From Berberis thunbergii (lineage: Eukaryota; Streptophyta; Magnoliopsida; Ranunculales; Berberidaceae): 64,000 nt of DNA. The stretch lies in NCBI GenBank assembly GCA_003290165.1, contig QNQO01000551.1:1-64000 (forward strand). Direction: 5' to 3'. The position numbers and the translations under genes were made by a program. Below the pieces are notes generated by a model. The model was not told the DNA's origin, made no database searches, and worked only from the letters and a program-made list of their open reading frames with translations. Shown piece after piece: positions 10,218-21,998 of this stretch (positions are counted from its first letter, which is position 1; each line of letters opens with the position of its first letter).

Positions 10218-11564
10218 TCCCTTCACTCAGAAATCCATAAGAGCTTTTATTTATTTCAATCAGGTTTGAATCTCCATCCAATCCCATTATTGATTAGAAA
10301 TCATCTTCTAAACGATGTGAAAATTTTCCATTGGGTTTGTTGTTTTATGGATTTTTGTAGTTTGATCTGGATATTTTGTTGTTTCATCGAATTACGGGTT
10401 GTTTAAATAGTTTGTGTTGTTTATTTAGAGAAGATGCAATCATCAAAATGGTTTTCTAACATCGAATTACGGTTTCCATCCAAAGCAAAATGGTTTTCTA
10501 ACAATCAGCAGAAGATGCAAATTAGTTTGATAAAGTCCTTATTCTTCTTCGTAAACTTATATTGTTGTTGTTGTTGTGGGTTTTCTAATTGGGTGCAGCA
10601 ATTGATGGTGTCTCAGAAGAAGAATTGTGGGTTTTCTAAATGGGAAATTGCTTGGTTAGAAGAGGAAGACCAGCAAGATGTGCTCATGCTTCTTCTGCTG
10701 CCTCTTCTTCAGGTCAGTCACTCTCTTGCTTTCTCCTTTATATCGTTTTCTATCTTTCTTCCAAAATTTGTTAGCTTGAGTAATTACATCGAACACTACC
10801 TCTATATGTTTTAGTTCTTAGCTTGAGTAATTTAAAAGTTCTGGAAATCATCTGTCTATATTTTCCCTTACTTCCAATCTTTATGTATCTCATGTGTATA
10901 CATCATTGCATAAATAATTACCTCATCTTTCAAACCATTGTATAGTTAGTTAGCTTAATAGTTTCATATTCAATTAACAATTTCAGTCAGTGTATTGGTT
11001 GTACTTAAAGGAATTGAATAATTCTGCAATCAGGATGATGTGACAAGTTTTTCTGATTATTTGTTTGCATCACGAAGAGAAATTTTATCTCCAGAAACTG
11101 TTAGATTTCCTGGCTTTAGTCACCGTGGGCGACACAATCAAATACTAATAGGAGAATGATTGGGAATTTCTAAAAACGAAACTAAATGATGTTGATACTT
11201 CACCATTGCATGTACACTCCGATGAGATGGGGGATTTAGGATTAGGAATTAGACAAATCCTGATTAGTATATTGAGAAACTTAACTAAAGGGAGCACCAA
11301 TGAGGGTTACTACTAATCAAGAATATTGCAATGTGAGACACCATCTGTAGTTTGTCATTAATTAAAGCCTAATCTTCACCTAACTCCATTCTCTGCCATT
11401 TATATAATTGAATGAGGCAAAGTGATCAAAGTATTTCTAATCAATGTTTCCTCGAGCCCCTTTTGTTAGTTCTGCTGATTGATCAATTTTTATACTGTTT
11501 TGGTTGGAATTCTGAATAGATATGGATCTCTGTTTTGATTTAAGGTTGTGTGTTTGTTTTGATT

Positions 11565-11684
11565 GAAGTAAAAACATTTCAGATTGGTTTTTTTACTGTT
11601 CATGAACAGTAATTTTAGTGTGGTTGTCCTACGTGGCTAACAATTGTGTCAATGGCAGAACTTAAGCAAAAATTGAAAACCTCG
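11565..11684 (+). repeat. Internal Helitron 5'-end-like block, copy B
   Basis: This is the copy B equivalent of 4690-4810, with the palindrome at 11595-11610. Confidence 0.65.
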
Positions 11685-12514
11685 ATACTTCCTCTAACTC
11701 TCCCTCTCATCCTCATATGCACCCCAACTCCCTCTCTTCCTCTTCTTTGAGACCTTCTCCCCTGATTCATCTCATCCACTCCCCCCAACTCTAAACTCTC
11801 ATCCATCTAGCCCCAACTCTCTTTCGTCACTTACTGTCACCACCATCCATGGTGACTTCAGGTGGTGACTACCCCTCTACAAAAGAAGGAGAGGCTGAAA
11901 GAAGGAGAGGCCGAAAGAAGGAGAGGCCGAAAGAAGAAGAATAAGAAGAAGAAGAACTTTAAGCAAATAAATCAACCCCCGATGATTAACTCACTCTCTC
12001 CCCACCTCCTCCATTTCACCCTCCTCTGTGACTGCATTTGGCGAAGAAGAAGGTGCTGCCCTTCTTCGATTCTCAACCCTCTTTGCAACATTCACCAAAT
12101 CGAATGCATCACCCCCACTTTCACCACCCTCAGGTCAGTCATCCAACCCAGTTCCACGACCTACCTCCTTCGATCGACCATCAACTCAGCCTCATTTCTT
12201 AACCTCGCTACCTCTCGCCTCCTCCTCCTCCTCTTCTTCTTCAGATCTGAAGAACATACTGATTGAGAAGACAGGAAATCGGTTCAGATCTCCTTCTAGG
12301 TATGATCATTCTTCTTCTTCTTTAGATCTCTTCTTCTTCTTCTTCTGTTTCAAAATTTTTTTTTTCTTTCAGCAAAGCAATTTTTTAAGTTAACGAATAT
12401 ACCCAATAGACAAAAATTCTTACAACAATTTTTTTTTTACTTTTCAAGTTTTGATCTTACAGCAATTTTTCAATTCTTACAGCAATTTTTTTTTCTTTTC
12501 AAGTTTTGATCTTG

Positions 12515-12900
12515 GTGTATTTTTGTATATATCAAGGGAAGAGGAAAAGAAGTAGAAGACACAAGATTCGTTAATTTGAAATCAAGAAGGTCGTTTTTGC
12601 GGTAAATCAGAGATTGGGGCCTAGGGGTTTTCCCATTTCGAACCCAACTCCTCCGCTCGCTTTCAGTTCTTTGTAAGTCATTTGATCTAAACCCTTTTAA
12701 TGTTTTTTTCTTAACATGATGGGGTTTGTTTGTTTATTCATCAAATTATTGGGTTTGATGGAGTTTCATCCATATTAGGCTTCATTTATTAATTTGCTTC
12801 AATTTGTGCTTTTTGATTTTTGCATATTGTTGTTACGTGATTGTGATTTTTGGCTACTTGAATCAGCTATTAAGTTTATGTTATTATATTTAGGAGCTAC
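12515..12900 (+). repeat. Intra-Helitron duplication, left arm, copy B
   Basis: This is the copy B equivalent of 5641-6028. Confidence 0.8.
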
Positions 12901-13641
12901 TTCAATTTTTATTTTCCTTTCTCTTGGATGTGTGTGCTTCTTTTTTAACATATATTTACTGATAATGGCCTAAACCCAATATATTTATCCTAAACCCTAT
13001 ACAGATAATGGCCTTGGAATTATGGGGATGGCAATGGGGAATGTATGGTTTGGCATTATGTATACTTCAAAGACCTGTCCAAATAACAGTGTAAATGGCA
13101 AACCTATAAACCTATACCTCCTACCCCTTTCCTGCTTTGAATAAATGTGTAAAACCATACATGTAGATGTGGTTGAGAGCTGCCACTGCATGTAGACAAT
13201 GGAGGCTGTAGCATTATGTTGTAGCGATGCATACAATGCATTCAATAGAAATGGCTGTAAGTGTGAATCCATACGTATGTTAGCCAAAATCTATACCCAT
13301 CAAATGTTGGTACTACATACTATGTGGTCCATTGGTTATCTCAATATGGGACCTTACATGAATGTTGGATTTTCATCATGTTATAATTGTGATTCATGAT
13401 AAATGGCTTTATCCATTGTAGGGAGATTTACTTAAATGGATAGTGTATGGTTATTGGATGGTAGTGGGTCACTACCTACTGAATTATTGTCACAAACATT
13501 TTTTTGAAGGATTCAACCTCTCTTGAAATTGTTGTCACCACCTATTGAATTAGTGCCACAAACAATTTTTATGAACAATTTGTTCCCTCCTTACAGCTTT
13601 TACTTTTCAAGTTTTGATCTTGGTGTGGTTTTGTCTATTGG

Positions 13642-14046
13642 GTATTTTTGTATATATCAAGGGAAGAGGAAAAGAAGTAGAAGACACAAGATTCGTTAAT
13701 TTGAAATCAAGAAGGTCGTTTTTGCAGTAAATCATAGATTGGGGCCTAGGGGTTTTCCCATTTCGAACCAAACTCCTCCGCTCGCTTTCAGTTCTTTGTA
13801 AGTCATTTGATCTAAACCCTTTTACTGTTTTTTTCTTAATTTTTGGCAAAAATACTCATAGTAACATGATGGGGTTTGTTTGTTTATTCATCAAATTATT
13901 GGGTTTGATGGAGTTTCATCCATATTAGGCTTCATTTATTAATTTGCTTCAATTTGTGCTTTTTGATTTTTGCATATTGTTGTTACGTGATTGTGATTTT
14001 TGGCTACTTGAATCAGCTATTAAGTTTATGTTTTTATATTTAGGAG
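13642..14046 (+). repeat. Intra-Helitron duplication, right arm, copy B
   Basis: This is the copy B equivalent of 6769-7173. Confidence 0.8.
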
Positions 14047-16408
14047 CTATTAAGTGAAACATTTTGATTAGATTTGGGTTTTTTTTTTTGGTAATTGATT
14101 GGTTTGGGTTTGGGTTTTGTTGAATTTGCAGGGAAAATGTGAGCAGATGGCAGAGTATATAAAAAAGTTATCTAGAGCTCGAAGAAAGTTATCTACTTTA
14201 GCAGAAAAAGCTTCGCTATTTGTTGGAGTCTGCAGATATGAAATGCACAGAAATAGGTAATTGAGGATTAGCATTGTGTTTTGGTGCAATTGTGATTTTG
14301 TTGAAAACAATTTTTCATTTTATTTGATTTGTTGTTTTTTTATTTGATTAGAGACACAAACGAAGCATAAAAAAACCCATCATTTCTATGGCAACTTCCC
14401 AATTCCTCTGCATCTCATCTCTTCACACTTCCTTTAATTTCTCCTAAAAAACCATTTTTTCTGCATTTGGATGGGTATTGTAGTTTTGGTAAAAAGTTGC
14501 AATTTTGTTTAACCGCTTTAATCATAGCAAAGGTTTCCGATTCCCAAACTGCAAAAAAGCAAGTTGAGGTATGTGTGGGTTATAGGTTTGTGTGTGTTGT
14601 TTATTTTGTTCAATTGTTTGTTCGTTTGTTTGGGTTATAGGTTTCTGTTTCAATTTTTTTTTCTTCTTTCACCAAAGCAAAACAATTTGATTTTTTTTTT
14701 GTTGATCTCTTCTTATTTTGATGTGGTGCATCGTTTTGGGTAATTGTGAGCTTTCCTCCTCAATGTAAAGCAAACTCTTCTTCAAATGAAGATGCCACGC
14801 CTATATCCTTCAAGAACCTCCACAGCCGAGAACACCCACTGGAGGTTTAAAAAAAAAAATTTAAATAAAAATCTGTTGAATTCTCTCTAACACTGTAGTC
14901 AGGGATTTAGAGTTTGGATGATAAGAGAAGTAAGAAGGAAATTAGAAGTAGAGATAGAGATAGGATGTCAAGGAGGTCACAATCTGGTTCTCATCGTTCA
15001 CATTTGTCTGATCCATCACATAGTCCTCCTTCTTAAGTAAGTTTGGCTGAGTTTGCTTTGCTGCATTTTGTTTTGTTTTGCTTGAAAATTTAGTTTATTG
15101 TGTTTGAGGAAGTGTTTTTGATGATTTATGTGTAGAAGTGTAGAATATGGATCGTTACGAGAGTGGTAGTCATCGAAGACAAACTTCATCAATTTCTCGA
15201 AGGCTGCTTCGGCTCACCGACTACAATCCTGGTGGTTTCGACTCTCGGAGTAGTGCCAGCTTGATGGAGGTACCTTAAATATCTCTGCAAGTTTTCGTAT
15301 CGTTTGATTAATTAGATGGAAATTTATTTCTTGCATGTGGGTACTCCATGATATAACTCATCATGGATTTATAATTTTCAAAATAAATTGGATGTGCATG
15401 CTACCTTGACATGTCAAAATCTATGCTACCTTGAAATGGCAAGTATTTTGTGATGTCTTTCGAAAAAAAGTGTTCTTGATGAGTTTTTCATCTATTAAAT
15501 TTGTAGCTGAAAAGTGTTCTTGATTTGGTCGTAAATTTTTTTTTCATATCTCTTCTTCTCACTCTCTCCTTTCATTCTTCAGATCTTTTTTACGCCAAGT
15601 TAGGGTTTTGCATGGTGTGCGAGAGTTTCAGGAAATCGATTTCGAAGAAGGTAAGATTCATCTTCTTCACGGGTATGTGGAATTTGGTCTAATGTTTTGA
15701 TGGGTATGTTGAATTTGGTTGAATATTGAAAATTTTGAGACTGTATATTGCTAAGGTTAATTGTTGAATTTAATTGAATGTTGTGATTGGGTATGTTGAA
15801 TTTGGTTGAATGTTGCAAATTGAGACTGTTGAATTTGGATGGTTGATTGTTCCAAAAGTTTATAAAGGTTTAAATAGGGTATTCACAATTTCATGGTTCT
15901 TGAATTTTTTTTCTGTGTTCCATTTTCCCTGAAGTTTGATGCTCATAATCTCTTGGTTTTTGGTGTGTGGAGTTATTATGTGGTGTTTATGGCATTGATT
16001 GCCATTATAAATTTTTATGACAGGTTCATACAGGTTTCAATATTGAAAAATACAGAGGAAACTCTGTCGAAATTTTGATTTTTTAATTGTTCAATATTGA
16101 TTTGCCTATGACATGTTCAAATAAATACTTTATTCAAAAAATGACATTTTTTTGGATATAATGATATTGTTTGCATGTCTCTTTGACTGTTTAAGCTGAC
16201 ATTTGATGGAGCTTAAATTCCTTAGCACATTGGTTGCGTTGATCAGTTTTATGAACATTGTTTTGCCATTCAAGATTATTAACTTTTACAAAATTAATTC
16301 ATCATAACTGTTGTAATAAACATTTATGCAAGTGTTTTTAGAAATCGAAACAAAACCCCAAATGTGAGTATTCGACATAGCCGTGAAGGTAGGATGTAAC
16401 CTGCAATA

Positions 16409-16435
16409 GTGCCAACGGCACGGGTATTCCACTAG
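16409..16435 (+). other. Helitron 3' terminus, copy B
   Basis: The same hairpin (16409-16421), ten-base spacer and CTAG occur here. This is the right edge of the near-identical array. The next base is T, as required for Helitron insertion. Confidence 0.88.
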
Positions 16436-16480
16436 TCTATCTTACAATTCACATATGTATTTTACTATTCATTGCTAACT
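16436..16480 (+). repeat. Diverged Helitron 5'-end-like sequence right of the array
   Basis: The sequence just after the last CTAG reads TCTATCTTACAATTCACAT. It matches the unit's own 5' start at about 16 of the first 19 positions, and further on TTTTACTATTCAT parallels TTTACTGTTCAT. After about 40 bases it no longer resembles the unit. It looks like the 5' edge of an older, diverged relative. Chance similarity in AT-rich DNA is possible. Confidence 0.45.
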
Positions 16481-17287
16481 GAGACAAACATCAAATGAGA
16501 ATTTGAGATAAAAGATGGCTAGGATTGAAAATTGGGAAGATGTTGAGGGTGAAAATCCATTCTCCTCTACAATGGTATGTTTGTAAATATAAAACATGTA
16601 GAAGGAGAAAAAAATAGTGAAAAAGTTATTGGAATGTAAATGTGGCAGAAAGAGAAAGTATTATGTTTTTTTTTTTTCAAAATGAAAACTATCATAACTA
16701 TTTATGTAGTTGTCAGATTTTGATAAACTTAGTATCATTGAAATGCAATTTTGAAGATATTTTCAACGAAATCAATGATCAATACAAACACTTAAAATTT
16801 CAAACTATGTATTTATTTTTAAAACATGCAAGTATTTTAAAGATTTTCATGTCTAAGTATAATATTTTTTAAAGAAACGGACTGACATTTCATTGAACAT
16901 TAAAAAAAAAACTCCGAACATTCAATCAATTTTTATTTTAACCGAATTTGACTTTAAAAAATTAGTATTGTAAAATATGATAATTTTATGGAACTGATTG
17001 AGAGCAATGACGAGAATGATGATGTGGGTGTCCAATATATGATAATTACAGTAAAAATAAATAAACATATGTGAAGTGTCAACGACACGAATAATATGCT
17101 GGTACATAACAAAAAGACTCTCAACAATTGTAAATGTTCTTTAGCATACTAAAAACAAAAATATTTTCTAAAACACAATCAATTCCCAATCCTAGTCAAG
17201 TCAACTAAGTAGGAAAGCATGGAGACTGGAAATGCATATTTGCGAGAAGAAGGGTAAAAATTTTGGCGTAAAACAAAAACATTGATT
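16481..17287. other. AT-rich intergenic DNA, nothing recognised
   Basis: The stretch between the Helitron array and the tRNA gene has no convincing reading frame, repeat or RNA. A few poly-T and poly-A runs are present. Confidence 0.5.
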
Positions 17288-17369
17288 CGTCGCCTGAGAG
17301 ATTCGAACTCTCGCGGGAAAATCCCATGTACTTAGCAGGCACACGCCTTAACCACTCGGCCAAAGCGAC
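17288..17369 (-). tRNA. tRNA-Ser (anticodon GCU)
   Basis: The reverse complement reads GTCGCTTTGGCCGAGTGG at the 5' end and GGTTCGAAT-type TpsiC sequence (AGAGTTCGAATCTCT) near the 3' end. The length is 82 nt, right for a class II tRNA with a long variable arm. The acceptor arms GTCGCTT and AGGCGAC pair, with one G-U. The anticodon stem TGTGC/GTACA encloses CTGCTAA, giving anticodon GCT for AGC/AGU codons. A-box (TGGCCGAGTGG) and B-box (GAGTTCGAATC) promoters are intact, so it is probably transcribed by Pol III. No intron or encoded CCA is present. It sits about 120 bp upstream of the GCR1 start on the opposite strand. Confidence 0.96.
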
Positions 17370-17488
17370 GAGATGCCTAAAGCATTAGTAAATGAAATAA
17401 CATTACAAACTTTGTAGACGTGACTCCTGTTTCTTCTTCTTCGGTGGAGGATTGAAAGTTAAACTTGTTAGCAACGCAACGCAACGCA

Positions 17489-17644
17489 ATGATGGCGATT
17501 GGAAATCTGAGTGCAGACGATCGTCGAATCCTGAGTGAAGTGAATAGAGCAGCTTCAACTCTCTCCTTCATCGTCCTCTGTTACCTTCTCTTCAAAGACC
17601 TCCGCAAGTTCTCTTTCAAGCTCGTCTTCTTTCTCGCCCTCTCT
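17489..17644 (+). pseudogene. GCR1: GCR1-like exon 1
   Basis: This exon has 52 codons from ATG 17489 (a second ATG follows at 17492) to the donor TCT|GTAAGT. It contains LSADDRRI, then a hydrophobic helix and the family hallmark FKDLRKFSFKLVFFLALS. The next exon in the family begins with Asp-Met and is not found downstream. Phase 0 at the donor. Confidence 0.85.
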
Positions 17645-18280
17645 GTAAGTTCTCTCTTTTCCCATTCGAACAAACTATCTCATATTCCTTCAACTCCTTT
17701 TTGCTTCGATCTTTACCATTTCGTTTCAGTTTGTAGAAATTTCTCCGTTGTGTAGATTCACAAGTTTGCATTTGGGTTTATTAGTTCATTTTTCATGAAA
17801 TTAGGGTTTAGAGAATTGATATCGTAGTTAATTGAAAGTTGTTTTGAAGAGTTGGAGTGCATGAAGTGGTCAAGGAAAAGATGAATTTTGAGATCTAGTT
17901 GCTGTTTATAATTTGATTGCAATAGAAAATGAACCTGCTGTTGAATGAAAATCAACCAGTTGTTCTTTAACATGGGTGACTAAATGACGTAAGATCATTG
18001 GCTACTGAAATCAACTATATTGTATAGGAATGTGCAATAAACACAAAACCCACAAAAAAAAATCAGATTCAAGTCTCTCGAAAATGTCAAATCAAATTAA
18101 AGAGTTATAGATAATTTGTGATTGAATTCGCCTTAAATAGATGTGAGGAACCCTAGGAGACCAGTTCTTATAGTTGAAGGAAGCGTCTGTGTTCAATGTT
18201 AGTGTTCAATGTTGTGATTGGTCAAGCATATACTCGATCTATCAACCATTGCAACTAGATTGACCATCTCTGTAAGGAAC

Positions 18281-18527
18281 TGATAGATTCTAGGTTGCAA
18301 CTAAAGCTAGAATTAAGCTAGATCTATGATAAACCCTAATTCAAAGATAAATTAAAAAATAAATAATTCATTCATTTAGTCACCAAGAACAATGTTTAAT
18401 GCTTTGCCTTATTTATAACTTCCCTAACTTCGTTGGTAAACAAACTAATCTAACTAACATGGGCTTTTCTATACTAGGTCCAGTCACACTTAATACTAAT
18501 TAATTATCCTTTACTAGCCCGTTTACA
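18281..18527 (-). repeat. 3' LTR of the gag-only element
   Basis: This 247-bp repeat runs from TG (minus strand, TGTAAACGGGC) to CA (CTAGAATCTATCA). It is matched by 20372-20563 and, in reverse orientation, by 36207-36454. Confidence 0.75.
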
Positions 18528-18659
18528 TCATCCCCGTCGGGTTGAAAAAAAGCTTGCGGTGCCTTCTGCTTCCAAGGATATAAGTTTACCTTCACCATCA
18601 ACCGAGAGCTTATTCAATGCATTCTTGTTCATTAGTCTCATCTGTCAATAATACAAACT

Positions 18660-20338
18660 TCCCCTTCGGGACAATTATTCGGAGGTGACTTGGTTGGCCA
18701 CATCCAAAGCATTTAAGGGCCATATTAGGAGGAAGTTGCAACAGAAAGGTAGTGGAAGGTCACCCGAGTTCACAAAAAGGTTATTCTCTTAACGATCCTG
18801 GAGTTGAAGCGTTGTCTCTGTACATTTCGCCATATTTCAGCTAAGAGAGTGTTAAATTCTTCCAAAGCGACCACAGGCTTGTTCCTCGCATCTAACCTGT
18901 GGTAGAAACGAAAAGTTTTCTGGCTTTCATTTCCCGTGGCTTCGCTCGCATATACAAAGTTTTGAATTTTATGGGGTAGTCAGTAAATAAACAATTGAGC
19001 GACCATTCTCTGTAACTCCCATCAAGTGACCAAAGAGATCCCACTCATAATCTAAAGGGAAAAACACAACATACATCAACTTGCACAAGTCATCCCAATT
19101 GTTTATAGGTGATAAACATGGCAGTTCGATGTGCACATTCTTTCTGCCACCAAAAATTGGTTGCACCCTTCAGTTTGGTTGTACTGCTTTAGGTCCACAC
19201 ATGTTCTTAAAATTCGGAATCCAATCAATTTCAATAGACCAATCCATAAAAACATTATTAGTTCGACCCCATCGTAAGAAGGCATCTCCAACTTAGACTT
19301 ATATCGTCTCGTCATTCCATCATTTCTATCAATCGAGCCAATTGATCATTTTTAAGAAAATTTCCACTGCTATAGTTCTGATTGCCTTAGTTAGGAGGGT
19401 GAAACGGAGGATGACCTCCCATCTCCCACAACCTAGGGGAGGACGAATCTATTCTCCGCCTTGCATCGATAGCTAAGGAGGATAAGACCCTCTTGGCTGA
19501 TCTTCTACCCATTGTTTGTCATGTCTTTGTGGTAACTTAGTTATATCTGCAAAAAAAAATTGTGGGGATACTCCAAACCGTGCGGGCACCTCATTGTAAG
19601 GGTTCAACCAGCTACCAGAATTGGATTGAAAAACTGCTTGTCCTAGATGGAGGTGTGAATTATTAGGGTTTTGGATGACATAGGAGTTCAAAGAGAGAGT
19701 TTCAGGGCAAGGGCAAGGAGGGGTTGTCGGAATGGGGAACCTCCCAAGATGGTAGGGAGGGTTGGATTTGGGTGTGACGTGTGAAGGGTAGGGTTAAGGG
19801 TCTGGGAAAGGGGTGGGGCGGTCTGGAATTAGGTTGCGACAAGTGTGAGAGATGCGAGAGGGGTGGTGGTTGGTATGGGGTGGATGACTGGGAGGGTGAG
19901 GGGTTTGACCCGGGGGTCGACTCGGCTGAATGGTGTGCAGCACCGCGGGCGGTGCTATTTGGGAGGTTGTGTGGTGCCAACGGTGCCATTTGGGACCTAA
20001 TGGTCACCATTTGTGGGTGATCGTTGGTCTCCTTGCTGGCCGTTACGAGCCTTGTGATCATTTGTTCCATGCTTCACATCTCTGTCTCCATCCTTCACAT
20101 CTCTTTCCACCATCTTCTCTACTAATTTTTTTACTGTCTTCTCAATCTCCGACTGCATATAGTTTGTTCTGTGAATCTTCTTCTCAGCAGATCCGATCAT
20201 GTTCCCTCGTTGCATCACGAAGATCTTTTGACGTCTTCCATGCTTCCATAGATTTTCAATTGCATTTGTTCTTTCCTCTTCTGTCATCGTCCAAGCCTTT
20301 TTTTTTGCGTACTTGTCTGATTTGGTTTCTGCCGGCAT
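18660..20338 (-). pseudogene. Degenerate Ty3-type gag gene of the gag-only element
   Basis: The region starts with ATG at 20338, just after the primer site, with a Lys/Glu-rich N-terminal part. A Pro/Ser-rich linker follows (20070-19702). Then comes the capsid-like domain in broken frames: a YDG start near 19290 and INNWDDL.KLM.V.FFPLDYE, the retrotransposon gag core, near 19110. It ends with a zinc-knuckle region around 18660-18725 (CFGCGQPSH), whose frame is lost before the last Cys by a one-base deletion. Two other copies of the same gag are at 35050-36206 and 42047-42956. It is not translatable as one protein. Confidence 0.7.
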
Positions 20339-20371
20339 GTACTAAAGGAGCACTTTGGATCTAATACCAAT

Positions 20372-20563
20372 TGATAAATTTTAGGTTACAACTAAAGACA
20401 GAACTAAGCTAAATCTATGATAAACCATAATTCAAAGATAAATAAGAAAACAAATAATTCATTCATTCAATCACCAAGAACAATGTCTAATGTTTTGTCT
20501 TATTTATTACTGCCCTAACTTCTTTAGTAAACTAATCTAACCCTAACCCTAACTAACATGGGC
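20372..20563 (-). repeat. 5' LTR of the gag-only element (truncated)
   Basis: It aligns with the inner 190 bp of the left LTR, then diverges after AACATGGGC. It abuts the primer-binding site at 20358-20371. Confidence 0.7.
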
Positions 20564-20619
20564 ATTGAATCACCAAGAACAATGTTGAGCTAGAGGTTCG
20601 ATAGGTAAAAAATAAATAT

Positions 20620-21180
20620 AATAAATCTGTCATAATAAAAAATCATGACCTCATTACATCAATCAATTGATGAGCTTAATCATCAAACGACTGTTCTTGA
20701 TGGAACGATCGAGCTAAGTGCGTTGGACACTTAACCGCTAATATGATTTTTTGGACTGTTCAAAATAGGGCGATAACATTAACTCATCGAGATTTAGATG
20801 TTGTATGACCATACTGTACGAGAGTTGTCTGTTGGCAGAAACCAAACTGCCTTAAATCATGTCATTACCACTGTCATGGATGGGCATATGGGGCCATACA
20901 TTTAATTCTTTTGACAAGTTGTCGAGGAGCATATCAATCTTCAATGTGAATAAACCTAGGCAAAATACCGAGAATTGTTCATCTTTAGTAAACTATGCCT
21001 ACTTACTCTTTATGATGGATCTCATTTTTGGAATGGACCTTCTTTCTACCCGGAGATAACTTACAGTTTCAAATCTCCATTTATCAGTTTTGTACAACTG
21101 AAACAAAATTGAGCTTTTTAAAATGGAGTGAGACTCTCAAGTCCTAGAGCAGGTCAAAGCAAGGCTAGCTTGCATTGGGT
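20620..21180. other. Residual GCR1 intron DNA, nothing recognised
   Basis: This AT-rich DNA lies between the gag-only element and the LINE fragment. I searched it for the missing GCR1 helices and found none. Confidence 0.45.
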
Positions 21181-21194
21181 AAAAAGAGGGGATG

Positions 21195-21378
21195 TTAGTT
21201 GGGAGAAATGGAGTGCTAGTTGGGAGAAATTTAGAGACATCCAGGTCTCTTCTTGCATGTTTGACTGGAAATGCATAGTACATAATCGAATGTATACTTT
21301 TGTGAGTGGTAGGATTCCTTTTCCCCTGGCCTCTCATCCTTTTGAGTTAATGCAATACAATTTCGTTTTTCTGATTAA
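21195..21378 (+). mobile_element. 5'-truncated LINE fragment with 14-bp target duplication
   Basis: AAAAAGAGGGGATG occurs at 21181-21194 and again at 21379-21392. Between them is 184 bp ending in GAGTTAATGCAATACAATTTCGTTTTTCTGATTAAAAAAA, the typical tail of a plant LINE. It is a short, 5'-truncated insertion in the last large GCR1 intron. Confidence 0.7.
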
Positions 21379-21927
21379 AAAAAGAGGGGATGCTAGGGGA
21401 CCCACTTTTGAAAGAAACTACGTAATTGAAGCATATATCCCATAATATGCCCTCCCATAAAACCCACTCTATATGCTAAAAAAAAGAAAAAAAAATAGTT
21501 GTTTTTATTTAAATAAACTAACAGGCTTATGTTCCTACGTCCATGAGGACAAGGGACCCGATTTTCTATCAGATTGCTTTTGACAAGATTTGAACATAGC
21601 ATGTACGATGGAGATATTTCTGGAAGAGTAATTGGTTATTCGGCTTTTGTGACTAACTATATTTCCTCCAAATGGTAATATTCTATGCTCTTCTAAATGA
21701 TTTCAAGGATGTTTGGAAACTAACATTCATATCTAGAAAACATGCAGATAGAAACTTATCCTCCCCGATATGATAGCCTGTTCTTTTCTAAATGAATATC
21801 TCATCATCTCACTCTTGTATGTGTGTCAAGTTATCCCAATCGACAAGTTCATTATTAAGAAAGTAGAAATTTTGTGATCTATATATTAGTGGTTTTGTCA
21901 CCATAACTTCATTTACTGTTGTTTCAG

Positions 21928-21998
21928 GGACTCTTCAACTCATTTGCATATGGCTTAAACTCTTCAGTGTGACGGGCAATTCATGAAAGACTGGATAT
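21928..21998 (+). pseudogene. GCR1: GCR1-like penultimate exon with nonsense codon
   Basis: The acceptor GTTTCAG is followed by GLFNSFAYGLNSSV, then TGA at 21970-21972, then RAIHERLD and a phase-2 donor AT|GTAAGC. The family has Arg at the TGA position, so a single C-to-T change in CGA would explain it. Confidence 0.85.

Larger units (their letters stand above)
9563..16435 (+). mobile_element. Helitron array, full copy B (6873 bp, non-autonomous)
   Basis: This second complete unit is nearly identical to copy A. By eye only a handful of changes appear, such as one fewer C near 11722 and one A-to-G change near 12932. It starts at TC 9563, immediately after copy A, and ends at CTAG 16432-16435, followed by T as expected for A/T target insertion. 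Such similarity implies recent amplification or ongoing conversion between neighbours. It holds the same internal repeats and exon-like fragments as copy A, shifted by 6872-6873 bases. Confidence 0.88.
18281..20563 (-). mobile_element. Gag-only (TR-GAG type) LTR retrotransposon inside the GCR1 remnant
   Basis: Direct repeats of about 200-250 bp at 18281-18527 and 20372-20563 flank a degenerate gag region read on the minus strand. On that strand the 5' LTR ends TTTATCA and is followed within two bases by TGGTATTAGATCC, close to the initiator tRNA-Met primer site. Upstream of the 3' LTR a purine tract (CGACGGGGATGA) serves as PPT. No protease, reverse transcriptase or integrase is present, and the spacing leaves no room for them, so this matches the non-autonomous TR-GAG type. 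The 5' LTR is truncated or rearranged beyond 20563, so no target duplication can be confirmed. Confidence 0.75.

Noticed and set aside
20535..20560. Interstitial telomere repeat (CTAACCCTAACCCTAACTAA)
   Set aside because: Only two to three CCCTAA units, not the plant CCCTAAA type, and located within the LTR sequence.
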